In this document: piece by piece, positions 42,529 to 51,219 of the stretch
Numbering within the stretch: the first letter of the stretch is position 1
Layout of the letters: every line of letters begins with the position of its first letter
NCBI RefSeq assembly: GCF_004348985.1
Contig: NZ_SMKW01000002.1
Span: forward strand, 1 to 64,000
DNA length: 64,000 nucleotides
From: Saccharopolyspora elongata
Lineage (GTDB): Bacteria; Actinomycetota; Actinomycetes; Mycobacteriales; Pseudonocardiaceae
Direction of reading: 5' to 3'
Made by a program: the position numbers and the translations under genes
Notes under the pieces: model-generated
Database searches by the model: none
What the model was told of the DNA's origin: nothing
Seen by the model: the letters and a program-made list of their open reading frames with translations, nothing else

Positions 42529-44475
42529 TTACCGCTCCGCGCGCAGTTCGACGACCCGCACGCCGTAGGCGGGGAGCGTGACCTTGGAAAGGAGTTCACC
42601 GGTCTTGGTGTCGTGCAAGGAAGAACCGTCCGCTCGGGGCGTTGTCGTGATCTCCTGGCCGTGCTGGCTGACGAGCCAGGCGAACCGGCGCCCGTCCTCG
42701 TGCCGGAGCTCGTCCGCGAACACCCGCGGATCGTCGACCGCGATCGGCCGCTCGATGCCGGCGATCTCGGCCAGCGCCGCGTAAAGCCGGTGCGTGTCCT
42801 CCGGGTTGACGCGCGCGTTCCGCGCCGCGAAGTGCTCGATCGGATAGGTGCACAGCACGGTCTCGCCCTGCCCGCTGCGGTGACGCAGCAGGGCCGGCCT
42901 GCCGTGCGCGTCGGTGGCCACCACCGTCGCTCCGCGCGGGTGGACCGGGAGGTACGCCCGGCTGTGCTCGTTGCCGCCGACCCGGAAGCGCAGCACCTCG
43001 CCTTCGGCGATGCCGCCGAAGTCCTCGGCGAAGGTGAACTCGACGACCTCGTCGGCCACCTCGTCGACCACGCCGTAGGTCATCTCCTTCGCGACGCCGA
43101 AGGTCTCGTCCAGGTACGGGATCCACGGCTGCCGGTGGTGCCCGACCTCGCCGGCGGTGTAGGACAGGTACAGCACCGCGCCCTGCGCCACCCGCTCGCG
43201 CAGCCACTGCCAGGTCGGCCCCTGGATCTGCTTGGTGCACGGCAGCAGGTACAGCGAGCAGTCCGGGTCGATGCCGTCGCGTTCCCTGGTGAACCCGACG
43301 GGCAGGTCGGCCTCCCGCGCGGCCACGTACGCCTGCTGCAGCGAGCTGAAGACGAGCGGCCGGTCGTCGTCCTGGCTGAACGGGTAGCCGTGCTCCAGGT
43401 ACTCGGTCACCACCAGCGCCGCCTGCGCATCGGTGCGCTCGCACCGGGCGAAGTCCACAGTGGATAGCACGTCGGCGAACGCGGCCAGCTCGTGCAGCGG
43501 CGGCTTCGGGTTCCCGGCGTCGTCGGTGATGCCGAAGTGCATCTCGAAGGGGTGGTGCGAGTACGGTCCCTGCTCGACGAGGTCGTCGTAGTCGGTGTTG
43601 TTCCACGCCACCCAGCCGGTCGATCCGGCGAGCAGCGAGTTGTGCAGCGTCTGCCGGTAGTAGTGCGCGGCGTGCTCCGGCGACACCTGGTCGCTGGAGA
43701 GGCCGAACTCCTCCAGCACCACCGGCTTGCCGCCCACCGCGGCCAGCTCGCAGATGAACGCCGCGCCGAGGTGCTGGCGCACCGGGTCGCTGTCGATCCG
43801 GTACACGTGCGGGCCGACGAAGTCCACCAGCGCACCGGTCTCGCGGACCGAGAACCCGTTGTCCGTGCCGGTGACCTCGATGCCCCACGCGCCGTCGCCC
43901 AGCGACACGGGCTGGTGCCCGCCGCCGGCCCGGACCGCCTGCACCATCAGCTGCGCCCAGCTGGTGACCTGCTCGGTCGGCGCCTTCGGTTCGTGCCGCA
44001 ACCGGCCGTAGATCGGCATCTCGTTGCTGATCAGCCAGCCCGCGACCGCCGGGTGCGCGGCGAAGCGCTCGGTCATCCGCTGCACGAACCACGCCTGCCG
44101 GGACACCAGCCAGACGTCGGCGTAGAGGTCGCGGCCGTCCCGCCACGCCGGATCCCAGTTGTCGCCGGACATGTGCCCCACGATGAAGGTCGGGATCGAC
44201 GACATGCCGATCTCCCGGTGCGCGTCCAGGAAGTCGGCGAAGTGCTCGACCTTCTCCGCGTCGACGCTGTCCGGGGCCGGCATGAAGTCGGGCCAGTAGA
44301 AGAAGGAACGCGTCTGCCGCAGGCCGTGCTCGTGGAGCACCCGCAGTTCCTCGCGCACGACCCGCGGCGAGTAGTTCCGCCACATCAGCGGCCCGCCGGT
44401 GCGCGACCAGAAGTTCGCGCCGAGCCACACGGCCGGTTCCCCGGCCACGGTCACCTTGGCGGAGTTGCGTCGCAT
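42529..44475 (-). CDS. Glycoside hydrolase, GH5/GH42-like (beta-mannosidase/beta-galactosidase type)
   Basis: A 648-residue clan-A-type glycosidase. A TIM-barrel domain of about 1-400 has the acid/base in GWLISNEMPIYG (Asn-Glu pair) and the nucleophile in KPVVLEEFGLSS. A glutamine-amidotransferase-like trimer domain and a beta C-terminal domain follow, as in GH42 enzymes. There is no signal peptide, so it acts on imported oligosaccharide. GAAAGGG precedes the ATG. It is last in the operon of the sugar ABC importer. Endo-mannosidase, beta-galactosidase or beta-glucosidase activity cannot be separated by eye. Confidence 0.82.
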   Translation of the reverse strand: MRRNSAKVTVAGEPAVWLGANFWSRTGGPLMWRNYSPRVVREELRVLHEHGLRQTRSFFYWPDFMPAPDSVDAEKVEHFADFLDAHREIGMSSIPTFIVGHMSGDNWDPAWRDGRDLYADVWLVSRQAWFVQRMTERFAAHPAVAGWLISNEMPIYGRLRHEPKAPTEQVTSWAQLMVQAVRAGGGHQPVSLGDGAWGIEVTGTDNGFSVRETGALVDFVGPHVYRIDSDPVRQHLGAAFICELAAVGGKPVVLEEFGLSSDQVSPEHAAHYYRQTLHNSLLAGSTGWVAWNNTDYDDLVEQGPYSHHPFEMHFGITDDAGNPKPPLHELAAFADVLSTVDFARCERTDAQAALVVTEYLEHGYPFSQDDDRPLVFSSLQQAYVAAREADLPVGFTRERDGIDPDCSLYLLPCTKQIQGPTWQWLRERVAQGAVLYLSYTAGEVGHHRQPWIPYLDETFGVAKEMTYGVVDEVADEVVEFTFAEDFGGIAEGEVLRFRVGGNEHSRAYLPVHPRGATVVATDAHGRPALLRHRSGQGETVLCTYPIEHFAARNARVNPEDTHRLYAALAEIAGIERPIAVDDPRVFADELRHEDGRRFAWLVSQHGQEITTTPRADGSSLHDTKTGELLSKVTLPAYGVRVVELRAER

Positions 44476-44509
44476 CGATCGCCCTTTCTCGGCTGGTGGA
44501 TCCAACAGG

Positions 44510-45349
44510 TCACTTGACCGCGCCCGCGGTCAGCCCCTGGGCCAGGTATCGCTGGAGCAGCAGGAACCCGATGACCACCGGGATGCTGACGACCAGCGAC
44601 GCCGCCATCACCTCGTTCCAGTACACCGAGGTCTGCGTGGCGTACTCGCGCAGCCCGACCGCGAGCGTGCGAGAACCCGAGTCGGTCATGATCGAGGCGA
44701 ACAGGGTCTCGCCCCACGCCGTCATGAACGCGTAGATCGCCACCGCGGCGATGCCCGGTCGCGCGGCGGGAAGCACCACCCTGAGCAGGGCGCTCACCGG
44801 GCTCGCGCCGTCGATCAGCGCCGCCTCGTCGAGGTCCTTCGGGATGGAGTCGAAGTAGCCGACCAGCATCCAGATCGCGAACGGCAGCGAGAACGTCAGG
44901 TAGGTGATGATCAGGCCGAGGTGGCTGCCGTGCAGGGCGATGCCGGTCAGCCGGCCGATCGTGGCGTAGATCAGGTACAGCGGCAGCAGGAACAGGATGC
45001 CGGGGAACATCTGGGTGGACAGCACGACGATGCGGAACGCGTTGCGGCCGCGGAAGCGGAACCGGCTGATCGCGTACGCGGCGAACACGGCGATGGTCAC
45101 CGACAGCGCCGCGGCGCCCAGGGCCACCGCGGTGCTGTTCACGAAGTAGTCGGCCAGCGAGATCGTCGACCACATGTCGACGAACGGCTGGAACGTGATG
45201 TTCACCGGCAGCCACCGGAACCGGTCCTGCACGTCGCCCAGCGGCTTCACCGCCGAGGTCACCATCACGTACAGCGGCAGCGCGGTGAACAGCGCCAGGA
45301 AGGTCAGCCCGCCCACCCGCAGGAGGCGGAACCACCGCGGCTCAGACAT
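44510..45349 (-). CDS. Sugar ABC transporter permease, MalG type
   Basis: A 279-residue inner-membrane permease with six hydrophobic segments. The EAA loop reads LDEAALIDGASPVSALLRVVLPAARPG, the contact with the ATPase. It is the second permease of a CUT1-family importer. Its start overlaps the MalF-type gene by 8 bases. No dedicated ATPase is encoded here; CUT1 systems in actinomycetes commonly share MsiK elsewhere. Confidence 0.93.
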   Translation of the reverse strand: MSEPRWFRLLRVGGLTFLALFTALPLYVMVTSAVKPLGDVQDRFRWLPVNITFQPFVDMWSTISLADYFVNSTAVALGAAALSVTIAVFAAYAISRFRFRGRNAFRIVVLSTQMFPGILFLLPLYLIYATIGRLTGIALHGSHLGLIITYLTFSLPFAIWMLVGYFDSIPKDLDEAALIDGASPVSALLRVVLPAARPGIAAVAIYAFMTAWGETLFASIMTDSGSRTLAVGLREYATQTSVYWNEVMAASLVVSIPVVIGFLLLQRYLAQGLTAGAVK

Positions 45350-46283
45350 CTTTCAACCTCCGCGAGGTGAAGGCCAGGTAGCCCGCGGTCACCAGCAGCA
45401 GGAACAGCAGCAGGAGCGCGGACATCGCCGAGCCCAGGCCGAAGTTCCAGGTGAGGAACGAGCTTCCGTAGATGTGGATGGAAAGCAGGTTGGCGGCGCC
45501 CGGCACCGACTTGTCGAACAGGATGTAGGGCACGTTGAAGTCGTTGAACGTCCACAGGAACAGCACCAGCACCAGGACCTGGTTCACCGGCCGCAGCATC
45601 GGCACCGTGATGGACCGGAACTGCTGCCAGATCCCCGCACCGTCCACTGTGGCCTGCTCGTAGACGTCGGCCGGGATGGACTGCATCCCGGCCATCAGGA
45701 CGAGGAACGCGAACGGCCACAGCCGCCAGACCGAGGTGACGACGATGCTGCCGAAGGCGTTGTCGCCCAGCAGCCAGAAGGTGCCGCCCGCGCCGGCCCC
45801 GAGGTCGCCCAGCACGGTGTTGACCATGCCGTCGCTGCGGTCGAGCATGAACTTCCAAACCATGACCGCGGTGTAGACCGGCAGCGCGTACGGCACCAGG
45901 AACAGCGTGCGAAGCACGGCGCGGCCGGGGAAGCTGCGCTGGAGCAGCGTCGCCGCGAAGAGACCGAGCGTCCAGGACAGCCCGACGGTCAGGATCGCGT
46001 AGGCCAGCGTGACCGCGAAGGAGCGCAGGAGCTCCGCGCCTGCCGCGCCGTCGAGGTCCAGCGCGAAGCCGAAGTTGTCCAGGCCGGCGAACGGGGCGCG
46101 CACCCAGTCCCGCAGGTGGAACTGGGTCAGTTCGAGCAGGCTCATCCACAGGCCGCCGAGCATCGGCACCAGGTGCACCAGCAGCTCGAAGGCCAGCGCG
46201 GGCGCGATCAGCAGGTAGGGGAGCGCGCGCCGGCTCGGCGTCCACCCGCGACGCCGCGCCGGAATCGGTGTGGTGGCCGTCAT
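45342..46283 (-). CDS. Sugar ABC transporter permease, MalF type
   Basis: A 313-residue permease with a short cytoplasmic N-terminus, six hydrophobic segments and the EAA loop YEQATVDGAGIWQQFRSITVPMLRPV. It forms a heterodimer with the following MalG-type permease. It overlaps the binding-protein stop by 4 bases (ATGA), so the importer subunits are coupled. Confidence 0.93.
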   Translation of the reverse strand: MTATTPIPARRRGWTPSRRALPYLLIAPALAFELLVHLVPMLGGLWMSLLELTQFHLRDWVRAPFAGLDNFGFALDLDGAAGAELLRSFAVTLAYAILTVGLSWTLGLFAATLLQRSFPGRAVLRTLFLVPYALPVYTAVMVWKFMLDRSDGMVNTVLGDLGAGAGGTFWLLGDNAFGSIVVTSVWRLWPFAFLVLMAGMQSIPADVYEQATVDGAGIWQQFRSITVPMLRPVNQVLVLVLFLWTFNDFNVPYILFDKSVPGAANLLSIHIYGSSFLTWNFGLGSAMSALLLLFLLLVTAGYLAFTSRRLKDV

Positions 46284-47593
46284 CCTCCGGTCCCCCGCAT
46301 CTTCTGCTCCGCCTCGGCCAGCGCCTCGCGCACGTCCTCCGCGCCGGGTGGTCGTCCGGTGGCGGTGGCCGCGAACAGGTCGCGCATCGCCGCACCGACC
46401 GTCGTTTCGAAGTGCGCCTCGTTGGGGATCATCGGCACGGTTTCCGAGCCGCCGGCCAGCACTTCGCTGAACACCTGGTTCTTGGGCGTGTGGAAGACCG
46501 GATCGTCGTAGGCGTCCTCGACCACCGGCAGCGTGCCGTACTTCTCGTTCAGCGACGCCTGGACCTCCTTGCTGGTGAGGAATTCGACCAGCTTGAGGGC
46601 CTGTTCCCGGCGCGGGCTGTCGGCGAACACCGCGACGTTCGAACCCGCGACGTGGCTGCGCACGGCCCGGCCGCCGGGCGGCAGGGGATCGGGCACTGGC
46701 ATCGGCACGACGCCGTAGTCCGCTTCGGCCATCCCGTTGTCGTGCAGTGTCGGGATGACGCTGTTCTGCGCGATCAGCATCGCGGCGTCACCGTCCACGA
46801 AATCCGCTGCCGCGCCGGAGGAATTGCCCTCCTCGGCGTCGTCGGGATCCACCACCCGGGCCGAGGCCATCAGGTCGATGTAGCGCTGCACGGCGGCGAC
46901 GGCTTCCGGCGATGCGAACGACGGGCTGCCGCGCTCGTCGATGAGGTGCGTGCCCTCCTGGCGGCCGAACATGAACGCGAAGTGCGCGTTCTCGGTGTAG
47001 CTGGCGCCGGGGATGGTGAGTCCCCAGCGGCCGCGCGCCGGGTCGGTGAGCCGCTTCGCGGTGTCGATGAACTCCCGCCAGTCCTTCGGAGGCTCGGTGA
47101 TGCCGGCCTCCGCGAACAGCTTCTTGTTGTAGAACAGGCCGTAGGACAGCCCGTACAGCGGCAGCGAAGCCGGCGGTCGCCCGGGCATCCCGGCGGAGCT
47201 CATGCTGCTGTCGAGGAACCGGTCCCGGCCGCCGAAGCGGTTCATCAGCGCGTCGTCGAAGGGCACGAACGCGCCGGTCGCCTGCAGGGACGCGGCCCAG
47301 GTGTTGCCGAGGTTCACCACGTCCGGGCCCACGCCGGAGGTCGCCGCGCCGAGGATCCGGTTGAGCAGGTCGGACCAGCCGATCACCTCCAGCTTGACCT
47401 CGATGCCGGTCCGGGCGGTGAACTCGGCGAGCTCTTCGCCGAGGATTTCCCGGTCCTGCGCGGCGTTCTTGCTCTGGTTGCTCGCCCAGTAGGTGATCGT
47501 GTTGTCGTCGTCGGCCGGTGCCGCGCAGCCGGTGAGCGCGCCGGCGAGCAATGCCGCGACCAGCGGCACCGCCAGGAGTGAGCGCTTGAGCAC
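46280..47593 (-). CDS. Extracellular sugar-binding lipoprotein (CUT1 family)
   Basis: A 437-residue solute-binding protein. Residues 1-24 form a lipoprotein signal (LKRSLLAVPLVAALLAG) with lipobox LTGC. A two-lobed periplasmic-binding fold follows, with YGLSYGLFYNKKLFAEAGI and WREFIDTAKRL typical of family 1 sugar-binding proteins, and VAGSNVAVFADSPRREQALKLVEFL. GTG 47593 is chosen over an ATG-type start at 47641: GAGGAGG lies 5 bases upstream and the signal then starts properly. It leads the importer/hydrolase operon, just downstream of a LacI-type operator. Confidence 0.93.
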   Translation of the reverse strand: MLKRSLLAVPLVAALLAGALTGCAAPADDDNTITYWASNQSKNAAQDREILGEELAEFTARTGIEVKLEVIGWSDLLNRILGAATSGVGPDVVNLGNTWAASLQATGAFVPFDDALMNRFGGRDRFLDSSMSSAGMPGRPPASLPLYGLSYGLFYNKKLFAEAGITEPPKDWREFIDTAKRLTDPARGRWGLTIPGASYTENAHFAFMFGRQEGTHLIDERGSPSFASPEAVAAVQRYIDLMASARVVDPDDAEEGNSSGAAADFVDGDAAMLIAQNSVIPTLHDNGMAEADYGVVPMPVPDPLPPGGRAVRSHVAGSNVAVFADSPRREQALKLVEFLTSKEVQASLNEKYGTLPVVEDAYDDPVFHTPKNQVFSEVLAGGSETVPMIPNEAHFETTVGAAMRDLFAATATGRPPGAEDVREALAEAEQKMRGTGG

Positions 47594-47651
47594 GAAAGCC
47601 TCCTCGGCTTCGTCGGGCCCGTCGTTGGACCCCTGGCTCAAGCTAGGGACT

Positions 47652-47663
47652 TAACCGGTTAAT
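47652..47663 (-). promoter_or_regulatory. LacI-type operator of the sugar importer
   Basis: TTAACCGGTTAA is a perfect 12-bp palindrome with central CCGG, 59 bases upstream of the binding-protein start and just after the LacI gene. The sequence GGACTTAACCGGTTAATCAG is locally A+T-rich, as a promoter would be. The adjacent LacI regulator is the natural partner. Confidence 0.8.
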
Positions 47664-47709
47664 CAGAAGGACAGATCGGCGCCGTGATCATTTCGTTACC
47701 GTTGGTCGG

Positions 47710-48729
47710 TCAGTTGCCGGGAGCGGTCGCGGTGCTCCCGCGCGGCACCAGCGTCCGCGGCGACAGCTCGCCGTCGTCGGCCGAACCGGTCTCGATCAGC
47801 TCCAGCAGCATGCGCGCGGCGGTGGCGGAATCCACGACGACGCTGTGCGCGAACGCGGTGATCGCGGGGCGAACCACCTGGCACAACATCGAGTCGTCCC
47901 ACGCCAGCACCGAGAGATCGGCCGGAACCCGCACGCCCAGCTCCTCGGCGTGCACCACCGCCGCGACCGCCATCACGTCGTTGTCGTAGATGACCGCCGT
48001 CGGGGGATTCGGTGCTGAGAGCAGGCGGCGCGTGGCGCGAACCCCGCCCTCCTCGGTGTAATCGCCGGGCGCGTGGTGCACCGAGAGGCCCGGCGCTTCG
48101 CCCACGGCTCGGCGCAGCGCGTCCGCCCGCCGGACGGTGTGCTGGAGATCGGGCGGCCCCTGCACGTGCCCGATCCGGCGATGGCCGAGTTCCGCGAGGT
48201 GCGTGATCGCGCTGCGGATGGCCTCGTCCTCGTCGGCCCGCAGGACCGGGACCCCCGGCATCGGCCCCGCGGTGCCGAAGAACACCGCTGGCGTCCCCAG
48301 TTCGCGCAGCAGCTCCGGGCGCGGGTCGGAGATCCGGAGGTCGGTCAGCACCACGCCGTCGACCCGCCGCTCCGCCCACCAGCGCCGGTAGGTGTCCAGC
48401 TCGGTGCCGGTGTCCGCCGCTAGCGCGAGCTGCAGCGAAAACCCGTCCGCCGAAAGGGTTTGCTCCAGGCCGGCCAGCATCTGCATGAAGAACGGCTCGG
48501 TGCGCAGCACCTCCGGGGAGCGGGCGAGCACGATGCCGACGTTCGCCGCCCGGTCGTTGGACAGGGCGCGCGCCGCGCTGCTGGCCCGCCAGCCCATCGC
48601 CGTCGCGACGTCGAGGATCCGCTCCCGGGTCTGCGGCGAGACCCCGGCGCGCCCGTTGAGCGCGTAGGAGACGGCGGCCTTCGAAACCCCGACCTCCCGG
48701 GCGATGTCGATGATCGTCGGCCGCTTCAC
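47710..48729 (-). CDS. LacI-family regulator of the sugar importer operon
   Basis: A 339-residue repressor. Its helix-turn-helix is PTIIDIAREVGVSKAAVSYALNGRAGVSPQTRERIL, the hinge SSAARALSNDRAANVG, and the sensor domain includes VFFGTAGPMPG, GHRRIGHVQGPP and VLAWDDSMLCQV. GTG 48729 follows AGGAG by 6 bases. It lies directly upstream of the importer on the same strand, with a 12-bp palindromic operator in between, so it should release the operon when it binds the imported sugar. Confidence 0.93.
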   Translation of the reverse strand: MKRPTIIDIAREVGVSKAAVSYALNGRAGVSPQTRERILDVATAMGWRASSAARALSNDRAANVGIVLARSPEVLRTEPFFMQMLAGLEQTLSADGFSLQLALAADTGTELDTYRRWWAERRVDGVVLTDLRISDPRPELLRELGTPAVFFGTAGPMPGVPVLRADEDEAIRSAITHLAELGHRRIGHVQGPPDLQHTVRRADALRRAVGEAPGLSVHHAPGDYTEEGGVRATRRLLSAPNPPTAVIYDNDVMAVAAVVHAEELGVRVPADLSVLAWDDSMLCQVVRPAITAFAHSVVVDSATAARMLLELIETGSADDGELSPRTLVPRGSTATAPGN

Positions 48730-48806
48730 CCGGCGCTCCTTCCCGGCCCGCGCCGGAGAACACCGGGGCGGCGCGACGTCCCGGAGCGCAGCGTACTGGT
48801 GTGGGG

Positions 48807-49217
48807 CTACCGGGGGGCGGCCTCCCGGCCGTGGGCGGCCAGCGCGTAGATCACGACCACGTCGAGCACGATCACCACCGCCGACCACAGCGGATAGGTC
48901 GTGAAGAAGGCGATGTTGGTCAGGATGCTGATCACCGCCATGGCGATGGCCACGGCACGCGCCCAGGTGCGGCCGCTGAACAGCCCGACTCCGGTGGCGG
49001 CGAGCACGACACCGGTGATCAGGAAGCTCCAGCCGACCCCGGCGTAGCTGACCTGCACCGCCGATCCGGCCGGCGTCACGTACGTCGTGCCGGAGCGGGC
49101 GAACGCGATCGCCCCGGTGATGACCTGGACGATGCCGGCCAGCAGCAGGATGGTGGCGGCGAAGTACACCCATCCCACCCAGCCGGTGTGCATGCGTCGT
49201 GCTCCGTGCGTGGTCAT
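48807..49217 (-). CDS. Four-helix membrane protein (DUF7144-like)
   Basis: A 136-residue protein with four hydrophobic segments (about 14-34, 60-78, 83-105, 108-128). The opening GWVGWVYFAATILLLAGIVQVITG is shared by a common small actinobacterial membrane family. AGGAGG lies 5 bases before ATG 49217, which is better spaced than GTG 49220. The function is unknown; it is a single gene. Confidence 0.82.
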   Translation of the reverse strand: MTTHGARRMHTGWVGWVYFAATILLLAGIVQVITGAIAFARSGTTYVTPAGSAVQVSYAGVGWSFLITGVVLAATGVGLFSGRTWARAVAIAMAVISILTNIAFFTTYPLWSAVVIVLDVVVIYALAAHGREAAPR

Positions 49218-49307
49218 CACGGCCTCCTCTGATAGCCCTGCCTGAGACTTACCGTGCGGGAGGCGGAACTGCTTGATCCAGGGGCCAAAGACCTTGGCTT
49301 GCGCTGT

Positions 49308-49901
49308 TCAGCGGCGGCCACGCAGCGCGATCTCCGCGGCTTGCCGGACGACGTCGGTGGTCGGTTCCCAGTCGAGGTCGGAGTGCATGACCGCGTCGAT
49401 CGCGCCGATCAGGGCCCCGGTCAGCGCCGCGGCGTGCAGCGCGTCGAGCTCCTCGGGATACGCCTCGCGGAGCGCGTGCGCGAGCCGCTGCTGCAGGGAG
49501 GCGTTGCGGAGCAAAGCGCCCGCGCGCAGGGCCGGGACGGTGGCGATGAGCCGGGCCCTGATCCTGGTCAGCTCGTGGTCGAAGGGGAAGCTCCAGGCGT
49601 CGGCGGTGCTCAGCTGGTGAATCGTGCGCAGCAGCAGGTCTTCCGGCTGCTCGTCGGCGGAGCGGCCGGCGAAGGCTTCCTGGACCAGGCCGTCGTAGAG
49701 CACGTCGTCTGCGAAGACGACCTCGTCCTTGGCCGAGAAGTAGTTGAAGAACGTCGCGGGCGACACCTCGGCGGCCGCCGCGATCTCGGCGACGGTCGTG
49801 CTGTCGTAGCCCTTCTCGTCGAACAGCCGGATGGCCGCCTCGATCAGGGCCTGCTTGGTGCGCCGCTTCTTCCGCTCCCGCAGCCCGGGCCGGTCACTCA
49901 T
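49308..49901 (-). CDS. TetR-family transcriptional regulator
   Basis: A 197-residue TetR protein. The helix-turn-helix is ALIEAAIRLFDEKGYDSTTVAEIAAAAEVSPATFFNYFSAKDEVV. The C-terminal helical ligand domain (EELDALHAAALTGALIGAID) is unremarkable. It is divergent from an FAD monooxygenase, with a 15-bp dyad between them, so it probably represses both and responds to the monooxygenase substrate. No strong ribosome site is visible. Confidence 0.92.
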   Translation of the reverse strand: MSDRPGLRERKKRRTKQALIEAAIRLFDEKGYDSTTVAEIAAAAEVSPATFFNYFSAKDEVVFADDVLYDGLVQEAFAGRSADEQPEDLLLRTIHQLSTADAWSFPFDHELTRIRARLIATVPALRAGALLRNASLQQRLAHALREAYPEELDALHAAALTGALIGAIDAVMHSDLDWEPTTDVVRQAAEIALRGRR

Positions 49902-49929
49902 GGTCGCCAATTCTACATGAGATCTAAAA

Positions 49930-49944
49930 TTAGAGAGGCTCTAA
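49930..49944. promoter_or_regulatory. Operator between the TetR and FAD monooxygenase genes
   Basis: TTAGAG-AGG-CTCTAA is a perfect 6-bp inverted repeat in an A+T-rich 65-base divergent promoter region (GATCTAAAATTAGAG...CTCTAAGTTTC). Placement between a TetR gene and its likely target is typical. Confidence 0.7.
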
Positions 49945-49965
49945 GTTTCTGCTAGCGTGGTCGCC

Positions 49966-51201
49966 ATGACAGATCGAACGCAGTGCTGCATCGTCGGCGG
50001 CGGCCCGGCGGGGATGATGCTGGGCCTGCTGCTCGCGCGCGCCGGCGTGGCGGTGACGGTGCTGGAGAAGCACCAGGACTTCTTGCGGGATTTTCGCGGC
50101 GACACCGTGCATCCCTCCACCTTGCGGCTGCTCGACGAGCTCGGTCTGGGTGAGCGGTTCGCCGAGCTGCCGGCCGGGAAGCTGGCGAAGATGCGCATCC
50201 AGATCGGCTCCAAGACGGTGGTCATGGCCGACTTCGGGCGGCTCCGTGAGCCGTACCGGCACATCGCGATGGTGCCGCAGTGGGACTTCCTCGACCTGCT
50301 GGCCACCGCGGCCGCTGAGGAGTCGTCGTTCACGCTGCGCATGTGCAGCGCCGTGACCGGACTGCGCAAGGACGGTGCCGGTCGCACCACAGGCGTGCAC
50401 TACCGCGACGCCGACGGCGCGGAGCGCGAACTCGCCGCGCCGCTGACCGTCGGTTGCGACGGCCGCTGGTCGGTGGTGCGCCGGGAGGCCGGGCTGCGGC
50501 CGATCTCCTACGACGTGCCGATGGACGTGTGGCAGGTCCGGGTGCCCAAGGTCGGCGGCGACGCCGACGGCGAGGTGTTCGGCCACTTCGGTGGCGGGCA
50601 GGTCTCGGTCACCATGGACCGCGGCGACTACTTCCAGACTTCCTACCTGATCGGGAAGGGCCGGAACGAGGCCCTGCGGGCGCAGGACATCGCGGTGTTC
50701 CGGGCGCGGCTGGCCGAACTGTTCGGTTGGCCGGAAGCCCGGCTGGAGTCGGTGCGCTCGTGGGACGACGTGAAGCTGCTGCGGGTGGAGATGAACCGGC
50801 TTCGCCGCTGGTACGGCGACGGCGTGCTGTGCATCGGCGACGCCGCGCACACGATGTCGCCGGTCGGCGGCGTCGGCGTCAACCTCGCCGTGCAGGACGC
50901 CGTCGCGGCGGCCCGGGTGCTGGCGGAACCGCTTCGGCACGGCCGGGTTCCCGCCGCGGCGCTGGCGAAGATCCAGCGCCGCCGGTGGCTGCCGATGGCG
51001 GTGGCGCAGCAGTCGCAGCACGGCGAGCACGAGATGCTGCTGCGGCCGGCGCTCGACGGCACGCTCGACGAGAACAAGCTGCCGCTGATGCTGCGCGCCC
51101 TGCAACGCGCGCCGTTCCTGCGTGGTTTGACCGCCTACATCGGCGGAATGGGGGTCCTCCCCGAACACGCTCCCGCGTTCGCGCGCAGGGCGGCGGCCTG
51201 A
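49966..51201 (+). CDS. FAD-dependent monooxygenase (PHBH/TetX fold)
   Basis: A 411-residue flavoprotein hydroxylase. CCIVGGGPAGMMLGLLLARAGVAVTVLEK is the FAD-binding motif, FRGDTVHPSTLRLLDELGL the following conserved block, VGCDGRWSVVRR the DG motif and LCIGDAAHTMSPVGGVGVNLAVQDAVAAA the GD motif near 290. Relatives hydroxylate aromatics or antibiotics, including inactivation of tetracyclines and rifamycins. The TetR-controlled divergent layout fits a detoxification or catabolic enzyme. Confidence 0.9.
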   Translation: MTDRTQCCIVGGGPAGMMLGLLLARAGVAVTVLEKHQDFLRDFRGDTVHPSTLRLLDELGLGERFAELPAGKLAKMRIQIGSKTVVMADFGRLREPYRHIAMVPQWDFLDLLATAAAEESSFTLRMCSAVTGLRKDGAGRTTGVHYRDADGAERELAAPLTVGCDGRWSVVRREAGLRPISYDVPMDVWQVRVPKVGGDADGEVFGHFGGGQVSVTMDRGDYFQTSYLIGKGRNEALRAQDIAVFRARLAELFGWPEARLESVRSWDDVKLLRVEMNRLRRWYGDGVLCIGDAAHTMSPVGGVGVNLAVQDAVAAARVLAEPLRHGRVPAAALAKIQRRRWLPMAVAQQSQHGEHEMLLRPALDGTLDENKLPLMLRALQRAPFLRGLTAYIGGMGVLPEHAPAFARRAAA

Positions 51202-51219
51202 TCTGTCCGCAGTGGAGGA